In this document: in pieces, positions 38,001 through 47,200 of the stretch | Position numbering within the stretch: position 1 is the first letter of the stretch | Layout of the letters: each line of letters begins with the position of its first letter | NCBI RefSeq assembly: GCF_037038585.1 | Contig: NC_092521.1 | Location: forward strand, 56,457,898-56,521,897 | DNA from: Patagioenas fasciata | Taxonomy: Eukaryota > Chordata > Aves > Columbiformes > Columbidae | DNA: 64,000 bases | Direction of reading: 5' to 3' | Notes under the pieces: model-generated | The model's input: the letters and a program-made list of their open reading frames with translations, nothing else | Told to the model about the DNA's origin: nothing | The model's database searches: none | Translations under genes and position numbers: made by a program

Positions 38001-41000
38001 GGTTCTATGAAAGATAACAGGGCCTGTCAATTGGATAATCTGAATCTGCCAGTTTCTTAGAATGTGAGATTACTTTAAAATCCACACAACATACATCACA
38101 TGCTTTGATTACCTTTTTCTGACTTACACAAGAGGGTCACATTAGCCCTCGCAGTCAGCACAGTTCCTGAAAATTATGCCTACATTATTTGATCTCTTCA
38201 ATCTCTTTCTTGTGTTTTGAAGTAGAACAGAATAGCACCTTAACTTGTGGATTGATTTATTTATGTGAGAAAGAGCATGCTCAGGCCAGTATTGTCCGCT
38301 TTCATACCATATTTTAAAGCTAAAACCAGGTTCTTTTGTGTATCAGTATCTGAAAATCAAAGAATGGAGCAGCAAACATTATCCCTAAAGGATCTGCATA
38401 GGCACAGTTTAGTAGAATAACTAATAAACAGTACTAAATCCAGTCGTGCACTCCCACCCATGATTACACCAACATACCAACTTCAGAAAAAGAGAAAAGC
38501 AGCAAACATTTATTTTTATCACAAACAAATGCCAGGCTGGATCCATAAATAGGATATTGATTACGAGACGGCATTTTTACATAACAGGTTTTCAAAAATG
38601 AAAAACATTTTGTTAATAGATACTGCTGGTTGAAGCAGAAGATATAACCTGGAGTGTGTTTCTGGACCAGAAAACAAATGTATGCTCTCTGATGGGTATA
38701 CTGGAAGGAACATCATCAGAATTAACTGTACCATTACCTAAATATTTACTGCAACAGGATTCCTTTTTAGAAATGTCCCTGCAAGATGTTATTTCTCCCT
38801 CTGGAGTTCGACTTCTTTTTCCAGAAACAGCACTAGTTTTCCAAGAAACTCTTTTACGTTCCAGTTGCTCAATTCTTTGCTTCTGCTCTCGAAGATTATG
38901 CTCTAGCTCATTAATTTTAATCTGTGAAGAAACTATTTTTTTTTAAAATGCACAGAACACAGTTCAGCTGAATATAACTAGAAACATATCCTGAATGTAA
39001 ACCTAGAGCTTTCAGTTGCTGACTTAAAACTACATTCATCCAAAGGATCTGGAAGGAGAAAAAAATACAGCAAGTGAAGTCTTGCATACGTCAAAAGTGT
39101 TTTTAAAAAAATCTGCTACTGAGCACATGCTCACCAGACAGTAGAAATGTACATGCACAAAAACAGTAAACCTTTCCACACAATAAAGCGTACTTTTATG
39201 GTATCAACTGCCAACTTTAAGAAAAAGTACACATAATCCAAATCATAATGAATATGCATTTACAAACAAATAAAGCAGGTGCTGCAGACTCCTAGGAGGA
39301 AATTCATTAGACTGGTCAGCTGTAATGCTTAACCAATGCCTAACGAGGCAATACCCACTTGAAGCTTCTTGAACCACTCCTGGCCGTGCAACCCTACCTC
39401 TGCTCCGGTTATGATGCCAGTTTCTTTGCACAGCAAGGCAACAGATCTTGCTACCTAGAAGACGACGGTTTGCCTTCGTTTGGTTACCTTACTGCTGGAT
39501 TTCTAATGTAAATCAGCTCAGGACACATACAGAAAAATATCAGGGCTGATGCAAGAGAGGTCAGAACATGCATTTGTGGCTGAAAGGGGTGGGTATGTAC
39601 ATGAGTAAAGAAAAAAGCAAGGGAAGGAGAGACAGCTTTCAGCTACAGACGTACCAGTGACAGAGTTCACTTTCAAAGCGAACTAGAGATCATTTTCCAT
39701 TATCACAATGGCATGGGAAAAAAAGATGAGCATAAAAAGAAAAACATAGTCTCATTTTACGAATGTAAGAATTACTTTTCAGTCTCCCTAAAAGCTTATA
39801 GTTGGCTATCTGATACTGTCTCCTACAAATTCTACTTACAGTGAGATTTTTAATTGCTTCACTTTGCTCCTGGTTTGTTTTGATTTCTTTAACATAACGT
39901 TTCTGTAGCTCATTATACATCTGAAGTAGTCTAAAACAGAAGAAATGCATAAATTGCAATAAAATACGAAAGTCAACAAAATGTGCATCCTTTGTGATAA
40001 AAGTATTAGACGCCCCACAGAGATCACTTGGACTGTAGCTCTACTGTAAAGACTTGTCACAGAAATATTTAGGATGGGTGTGAATGAAATGTGACCTGCA
40101 ACACAGAAAGCAACAGGAAAATACAGCAAAGCAAGAGTTAAAAGAATGGTCTGTATGGATAGCAAAGAATCCCTTTCACACAGCCAGACTGAGGACCCAG
40201 TTGTTTTTGTCCAGCCCACATGGCCAGAACTCTGATTAAACCTCAGTACAAATGACTTGTTGACGGAAGACCCAGACACTAGCAACAGGAGGGTGGCAAC
40301 AACTTTGCAGCATGTCACACAGATCATTCTTCTCCCTGATGGCACAACAGGAATAGCAGAAGACCACTTCTGAAGTATATAAAAAAGCTTGTCCAAGAAC
40401 TACTTTCTTGCCACCAATCAAGAACCCACAATGAGGACTCCTGAGGCAGTGTCCCCAGCTCTGTATTGCACAAAACATCTGATTGCTTCTGAGTGTGTGG
40501 GTGTGAGGATATGAGTGAATGAATTCTATAAGATGATGAGTGTGAGTGGGTAAAACCAATGGAAAAATAATATCCGAAATCTGGTTTATTTTGTCTTTGA
40601 TATTACCTTGTATCAAGTTCTGTTACACTGATTTCCTACCATATTTCATAGCATTCAATTTACATATATCAGGCCCATAATGCAACTGATGAAGATGAAC
40701 AGACATATTTCCTATTTTACTAGGAATTCTAGTAAGAGCTGGCATTCATACTAAGTCATGCCTGCGCACCACCAGCAGGATGAGTAACACTATAATACAG
40801 AACAACTTTGTAAAATAACATGTAAAGAGATGCTAGAAAAAAAGCTAAGTCAGGTTATCTGTGTACAACCTAATACAAAGCAGGTCCAGCACTAGATTCA
40901 AAGAGTAACTCAGACTTCTTCCACATAAGGATCTAATTAGTTACCCAATGCACGCCCTGAGCCAGACACCCAGCCTTCCTGTGCAGTTTGCAAAGAGAGT

Positions 41001-42955
41001 CTGGTACACTGTCAAGGAGGAAAGGGAAAGGCAAAGGGAAGTTTCATAATTATAGGTTAAAAATCTACAAAAACTATTTTGTGTGTGTATACATGCATGA
41101 AGGAGCTTCCCTAGCTCATCCAATTTTTATCAGTGAAAGATTTGAGAAAGAAATCAATTTTGTTCTTTGTTTAGTGCTATTTTCAAGTTTAATCTAAGAT
41201 TTAGTATTTCCTTTTAAAAATGTAAATTATTTTCCATTGTTTCAAAGGCTGAAAGCAGCTTCCATAACAGTTAACAAAAACTCAACTGATTTAACCAGGA
41301 ACAACACATTCTACAGAAGAACATTTAATTCTGTAAAGAATCAATTTCCAAGAACTCACCTGACATTGTCACTCTCTAGATTAAGATCCTTGCTGTATCC
41401 ACCCTTATGCCATAAATGGGTTTCTGTCTGAACTTGAACACTTCATTAAAACAAACACAACAGCTTAATAAAATTAGATTTTACAACCTTAATTGGATCA
41501 AACAAAGCAACTGAAAAATGCTAAATCACTTTTCAGTTTGATTTGACAATAGAGATTTCCATACAGGATCATAAACGTACCAAAATTTCAACTTCAAATT
41601 CTTGCAAACAGTTACTTAAATCCTGGCAGGACTCTCTCCAAAACACTACCACTACGGTTTTTCAGGTCCTAAGGTCACAGTTTCTGAATCTCCTAAACAG
41701 CATTGATGCAATTTAACTATGTTACTTATGTTTGGTGGAAAAATAGCCTAAAACTCTATACAGTTAAACAGAGAGAGCATGTTGGCTAAGCAGGGGTACT
41801 ACTTATTGATATTAAAACTGTTTATTTCACTAAAACAAGGAATTTTGTCCAAGTTGCCCCAGCCATCCTTTGTTTCTTTACACACTTCCAGTGTTCTCCA
41901 TCCCCCAATCCTGTTCACAGGCAGCCCCTCAAAATATGGAGAACACACAAGGCCTAGGCCATCTGAAGAATATAAGGGTAAAAGTCCTGAAATACTGTGC
42001 TTCTTTTGATGCAAAAAGAAAAGTTTGACAATTCTTACTCTCTGCTTGTGACACAGTCATGCATTAATTGCTGCAGATGCAGTTTTTCTTGGATCTGACC
42101 CAGATTCTTTTCTAGATCCTTATTTCTCATGTGTAGTTTTTTCAACTTCTTGACTAACTGTTCATTTTCATCACTGAGCTGAAAAGGAAGAGAATTGAAA
42201 AAGAAAAATCAAGCAACTTTTTCAAATCAAGTGTTAATTGAGCTGATAATATTTCAAATTAAAATTACCTCCCAAAAGTTTCACTATGGTTACCTTGAAC
42301 TATATAAATACATAAAGGAAAAGGATTGGAAACATAATTGGCTTCAAACTTTATGAAGAATTAACTAACATACAGCTTTTTTAACACATCTATTAAGGGC
42401 TTCTAACATAATTCATAATTCATTAGTGAATGATAAGGTGAACTGGTTTTGTATTTAAAAGTAAATCACAAAGGGACAAAACAAACAAGCTTTCAGTTAT
42501 AAACTCTGAACACCATCTCAGCAACTAAGCTCAGGCACTTTCTTGTTTCAGCTGGGCAGGGTGCTGGGCCAACAAAGGTTGGACCAGACGATCCTTGTGG
42601 TCACTTCCAACCTAGTATTCTATTATTTGTTGTTATTGCTGTTTTAACCTCACCAAAGCCAAAAGAGCAAACTACAGCCGCACTAGCAGAGTTTCTTACG
42701 TGCAGGTTTGCTGAACCCCGCCCGGCACCATGGAATGATGCCTATCGCTTCGTCTACCACCCAAATGCACCTGCCTACATTGCCCTGAACCACGGGTTAT
42801 TCAGTAACACCAACGCAATCGACCGATGCTCTGTCCAGAGAAGGCGGAGCAGCAAGAAAAACCGCCGGACAGATGGACGGACGGTGACCCCGCGGGCCAG
42901 CACTACCGAAGTCCCCACTCACTCGCAGGCACTTGTGCAAAGAGGGCAGCGCCAT
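35019..42955 (-). CDS. Small coiled-coil protein with CEP290-like C-terminus, eight coding exons, 265 codons
   Basis: I do not know a symbol for this gene. Coding exons in transcript order are 42955-42923, 42178-42039, 41440-41360, 39930-39840, 38921-38738, 38349-38308, 37820-37723 and 35147-35019. Each has GT/AG borders, every phase fits and the total is 798 bases ending in TAA. The protein begins MALPSLHKCLR (purine at -3, G at +4). It is rich in Leu, Lys, Glu and Gln in heptad-like patterns, from LSDENEQLVKKLKKLH in exon 2 to KEIKKLKKENEKLSTER in exon 7. A Ser/Arg/Cys-rich linker (about residues 143-175) interrupts the coil. The last two exons (LAGLDKDFFEEVEDLKHA) resemble the C-terminus of CEP290 as I remember it (FFEEIEDLK preceded by KEEIKKLKKE). 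At 265 residues it is about a tenth the length of CEP290. A CpG island, an RFX X-box and a poly(A) signal bracket it. A centrosomal or ciliary role is inference; the gene structure itself is well supported. Confidence 0.85.
35148..37722 (-). other. Last intron of the CEP290-like gene, containing a DNA-transposon remnant
   Basis: AT-rich intron between the exon ending LAGLDK and the terminal DFFEEVEDLK exon. It carries the TA-flanked element at 36840-37069 and an A-run near 36768. No other gene was seen. Confidence 0.7.
36840..37069. mobile_element. Non-autonomous TA-flanked DNA transposon (MITE), about 230 bp
   Basis: The segment is bounded by TA on both sides. It has imperfect terminal inverted repeats of about 25 bases: the left end reads TACCCTGCTTCCCTGAAAAT and the reverse complement of the right end reads TACCTGATTTTCCCAAAAAT. 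Inside, the motif AAAATAAGCCCTA recurs. There is no ORF. TA flanks and this layout suggest a Tc1/mariner-type element mobilised in trans; the family name is not determined. Confidence 0.7.
39931..41359 (-). other. Intron of the CEP290-like gene
   Basis: Between exons 3 and 4 of the coiled-coil gene. A 186-codon minus-strand ORF (39836-40396) runs across the exon 4 acceptor, but its intronic part has no coiled-coil character and no family resemblance. No repeats were recognised. Confidence 0.65.
42575..42628 (+). mobile_element. Short CR1 3'-tail remnant
   Basis: About 50 bases resembling the final CR1 segment ('aggttggaccagacgatcct' then CTTCCAACCTAGTATTCTATTATT) in plus orientation, in intron 1 of the coiled-coil gene. 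It is more diverged than the other CR1 pieces. Confidence 0.65.
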
Positions 42956-43160
42956 AGCGCCCGTACCGCCGCCACAAATCCGCCCGCCGCCCGCGGCGAC
43001 CGCGCCGTGGAAGGACCTCGCCTAGCTGTCCGATTCACTGCCTGCCACCGCCGCTCGGGCAGGCGTCTTGCCACCAAAGCCCATCCGCACAGGCGCCGTA
43101 CAGTAGACGTCATGGGCGAGCGACCGCACTGTGTCAAAGGCCCTGGCTACCTCCCTCCCG

Positions 43161-43179
43161 CCCCCCCCCCCCCCCCCCC
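43161..43179. repeat. C19 homopolymer (G19 on the minus strand)
   Basis: Uninterrupted C run followed by GCCCC, within the CpG island and next to the X-box. It is likely length-variable and error-prone in sequencing. Confidence 0.9.
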
Positions 43180-43184
43180 GCCCC

Positions 43185-43198
43185 GTTGCCAGGGAAAC
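43185..43198. promoter_or_regulatory. RFX X-box candidate GTTGCCAGGGAAAC
   Basis: It matches the palindromic RFX consensus GTTGCCATGGCAAC at 12 of 14 positions, with intact outer half-site bases. It lies 230 bases upstream of the coiled-coil gene's start codon, where X-boxes of ciliary genes usually sit. RFX factors drive ciliary genes through this site, which fits the CEP290-like product. Confidence 0.65.
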
Positions 43199-43236
43199 GG
43201 CAGCGCTCGCAGCGCCCGCCGCTCCCCCCGCTCCCT

Positions 43237-44073
43237 CACAGAATCACAGAATGTCAGGGATTGGAAGGGAGCTCGAAAGATCATCCAGTCCAATCCCCCT
43301 GCCAGAGCAGGAACCTGAGGTTACACAGGAATGTGTCCAGGCGGGTTTTGAATGTCTCCAGAGAAGGAGACTCCACAACCTCCCTGGGCAGCCTGTTCCA
43401 TGAAGAAGTTTCTTCTCATATTTAAGTGGAACTTCCTGTGTTCCAATTTGAACCCATTGCCCCTTGTCCTACCATTGGTTTTCACCGAGAAGAGCCTGGC
43501 TCCATCCTCATGACACTCACCCTTTACATATCTATAAACATGAATGAGGTCACCCCTCAGTCTCCTCCAAGCTAAAGAGACCCAGCTCCCTCAGCCTTTC
43601 CTCATAAGGGAGATGCTCCACTCCTTTTACCATCTTCGTTGCCCTGCGCTGGACTCTTTCCAGCAGTTCCCTGTCCTTCTTGAACTGAGGGGCCCAGAAC
43701 TGGACACAATATTCCAGATGCGGTCTCACCAGGGTGGAGTAGAGGGGAAGGAGAACCTCTCTCGACCTACTGACCACCCCCCTTCTAATACACCCCAGGA
43801 TGCCATTGGCCTTCCTGGCCACAAGGGCACAGTGCTGGCTCATGGTCAGCCTGCTGTCCACCAGGACCCCCAGGTCCCTTTCCCCTACACTGCTCTCTAA
43901 CAGGTCATTCCCCAACTTATACTGGAACCTGGGGTTGTTCCTACCCAGATGCAAGACTCTACACTTTCCCTTGTTATATTTCATTACATTTTTCCCTACC
44001 GAATTCTCCAGCCTGTCCAGGTCTCGCTGGATGGCAGCACAGCCTTCTGGCGTGTCAGCCACTCCCAGTTTGG
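43237..44073 (-). mobile_element. CR1 LINE, about 835 bp, with open reverse-transcriptase C-terminus
   Basis: Minus-oriented 5'-truncated CR1. Its 3' tail gives ACAGAATCACAGAAT at the left edge. A 170-codon ORF on the minus strand (44062-43550) encodes the ORF2 reverse-transcriptase C-terminal region ([60 protein letters not shown]). It remains open for over 500 bases, which suggests a relatively young copy. The small part beyond the ORF shows at least one short internal loss near 43402. It interrupts GC-rich promoter DNA. Confidence 0.95.
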
Positions 44074-44240
44074 GAGAGGCACGGCCGGAGTGCGAGGCAG
44101 GCGGGCAGTGCCGCGGCTGGGAAGGGCTCGCCCCGGGGCTGGTCCGGCGCGTTTCACCGCCCGTGAGGCAGAGATCTTCTGCCCGGCCTGCGGCGGCCGG
44201 TGACGCGGAACTCGGAGCCAGCTGTGAGGTTCCAGAGTCG
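44074..44240. promoter_or_regulatory. CpG-rich block, probably the severed outer part of the CpG island
   Basis: A strongly CpG-rich stretch lies immediately beyond the 5' end of the CR1 copy and falls back to ordinary base composition after about 44240. The most economical reading is that it belonged to the same island as 42680-43236. It could instead be an independent promoter; no exon is recognisable. Confidence 0.55.
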
Positions 44241-47200
44241 GCTTTGCTGTGGCCTCTGGAGACAGCCTAAGAACACCCAGTCCCAGCCCATCTCTTTTAC
44301 ATTGTCCTTAGTTTTATTCACAAGTTAATTTCCCATGACTAGCGACGACTGAGTGCTTGGGATTGAGAACGCTGCCAATTACAGACCTGCATGGGGACAT
44401 TTTTACCTCAACACACACCAAGTCACGTATCTCTACAACAGTGAATTCTGCATCTCTTGCTCCCGCAACAACAGGCTGTCCAAGGTACAACCACCCAGTG
44501 CAGGATGGGTTGTGTCTTAGTCTTTGTGGTACTTGGTATTACTGCTGTTTGCTGGGTTTTGTCTTTTTTTTTTTTTTGTATTTTGCAGGTATTTTTTGGC
44601 AGAGCAGGCTGGAGGGCATACAGGCAGGGCAAAAGCATTTCACCCTCGCGGCAGACTGGACCATAACAGATAACATGCCAACAGAAGGCACCCACCAGCC
44701 ACAAGATCACCCATCACAGCAAGACTGACCCAAAGCAGTGATTACTGCTGCCCTCTGTTGCCTGTTATCAGCAGTTCAAAACCTTTCCTGTTTCTGTCTC
44801 TCCAGGTCTCATATCTAAGTCTTTTGCTTTCTGTCTTTGTATAAAATGTTGCTTGTCTTGTTACTTACAGCCCATGGTATGTTGCCATCTTTTTTTTTTT
44901 GGATAAAATGTTGCCAGATATCACCTGCCCCTCCATCTTGACCATGTAGCTCACCTGATGGCAGGGCCTGGCAATTTTTGCAAGGAACCATTCATTCTCA
45001 GGAAGAGAGGAGGGACACACCAGCAGGTCACTGCTGCCTATCACGGGTTTACAACTTACCTAACACATTACAAGGCATCCCGGGCACTGTAAAGGTAACC
45101 AGAAGAAGGGAAGTGGGGCGTGCACCTCCAGCTCCAGGGTGCAACCCCAGCATCTCTCATGCTCCACCATCAACCTGGATCAGCCTGTCGCCCATCTGGC
45201 CGACCCCCTGCGCTTTGCACACAGGTCACAGTGCAAGGTAAAAGCCATTGTGCTGAGCTGAATATACGCAAGATCCAAGCTGTGAAGCTGCTGACAACCC
45301 CAGAGCGTGTGGGAGGGAACGATGTGCCCGTGCTGCCAACTGCTGCCAGAAATCCTCTCTATCTGCGAAGATTTCTGTATTGGTTCTATAATTGCTGAAG
45401 CCACACAACACTGCTAATTCTTGGGGCCCATGAGGAGTCACCTTGTCCTCAAATAGCCTGGCAACAAAATTGCTACTTTAATCAGCAACTAACACTGAAT
45501 AAATTAGCAACTGACAGTTCATAGCACGAAAACCAGGAAGTCACTTCTTGATGAAGAGACGGCTGGATTTAACTAGCTACAGTAGCAGTAAAAAAAATAA
45601 AATAAATTTGGGAGGTATAATACTATCCAGCAACGCAATGGTGCTGCAGAAAAAAGGAGATCCCGTTTTCAGATGGAATAGCAATATCCTGAGAGGTAAT
45701 TACTCAGTTCTATTCTGGTTTATCCAGCACAAACAAGATCTCAGGTGAGGTCCTGAGGAGTCTAGAAAACAGGAATAAAAATTCCATGAGGAAGAAAATA
45801 CAGCATACCAGGAAGGGTTGAAATAACTGTGTTTGTTTAGTCCAGAAAACTGAGACTGCCAAGAATCATTCTAACTGACTTTATCTTCTATTATTGAAAA
45901 GGACAGTCATAATTGTTTTCTGTGTCCTCCAGAAGAAGATGGGCAGGAATAAAGTTACTTTCCAACAGCGGTTATATCAGTTGGATGACAGGGAAAATTT
46001 TCTTAATATCAAAGAAGAAAAATACACATAGATCTCCCTCACTAGAGCTTTTAACAAGTGGATCAGAGAAACAGCTGATCAGGCATGACTTTGGACACAC
46101 ATATATCCAATTTGCACAGCATACTGACATTCAGCAAGTAGACAAAGACCTCACTTTAAAGCCCTTTTTAGGCAAACATTTCAATGATTCTATTTTAGAA
46201 ATTATTCTAATTTAGAAAAGAACACACTCTGATATAATAATACTGGTATTTTGCAAAATTTTGTAGAATGACTACTTCAGAAATAAATTTTCAAGCGACA
46301 AAGGGAAGCTGTAGTACAGGACAGTGGGGTGGAGAAAGATTAGCACAGTGGAACCCAGCAGACCCCACATACCAGTATCTCACTGTACACAGTACGAGTA
46401 GGATAACAATTTTCTCCTCAATATTGGGAATGTCAGGAGTAGTCATAATTGCTTAATACCACGTAAGGCAAGGCCACTTGAATATCAGGAATAGTATTTT
46501 ATCAAGAATGTAGAAGGCTCATTAGGACTTATATTCCCATCAGTTAAAGATACTCGAAAGATTGATAAAAATGGCCCAAGGCTGGTAGCACTGGACATCA
46601 GATTTTGAAGAATACAAAAATCAAAAGATAATGTTAGCCTGCATGTATACATAAACCACATTTTACACAAATGATAAAAGACTTTTGAGTACTTCACTGG
46701 GAAACACATTCATCTTCCTGAGATACTAACAATACATGATTTTTTAAAAACTTCTCTGTGGCAGTAAATGCATGAAATGCCACTAAGATACTTATTTTCC
46801 ACTGTAAACAACTACTGCAGGAGAATTTCCCTACACTATTATTCAGTTCATTTGTTGAATATGTTCTTTCTTCTTTGCATTTCTGTTTCTAGCTCAGCTT
46901 GGTACAAATTCGTGTGCTGGCACACATGAATGAAAATGTCATCGATTCCAGCAGTGCTGAGCCTGCTACTTACTGCCAAAGAGCTACATGTGCACCAAAA
47001 TCATTGATTCAATTTGTCAGAAAACATATGAGCATGGGATTACTTGATGCAACCCTACAGTAACTCAAGTGTAGCCCTTCTTCCACACAGATTAAAGGGC
47101 AGTATGTGTCCTTTCAACCCTCATAGACTTGCTATCCTCATGAGATTTTCCATTAGTTAAAATTCTGCTGTGAAAATCTACCTGCCTTTGTAAAAAAGCA

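Larger units (their letters stand above)
42680..43236 (-). promoter_or_regulatory. CpG-island promoter of the CEP290-like gene
   Basis: GC- and CpG-rich block surrounding the first coding exon, in otherwise AT-rich surroundings. It contains a C19 homopolymer (43161-43179) and an RFX X-box (43185-43198) upstream of the ATG. The island appears to resume at about 44074-44240 on the far side of a CR1 insertion. I did not see a TATA box; the TSS is not determined. Confidence 0.75.

Noticed and set aside
39836..40396. 186-codon minus-strand ORF
   Set aside because: Most of it is intron of the coiled-coil gene. Only 39840-39930 is exonic and is read in a different frame there (LLQMYNELQKRY).
42884..43318. 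144-codon plus-strand ORF and the 72-codon minus-strand ORF in the same CpG island
   Set aside because: Composition artefacts. The real start exon (MALPSLHKCLR, 42955-42923) uses another minus-strand frame and a GTGAGT donor.
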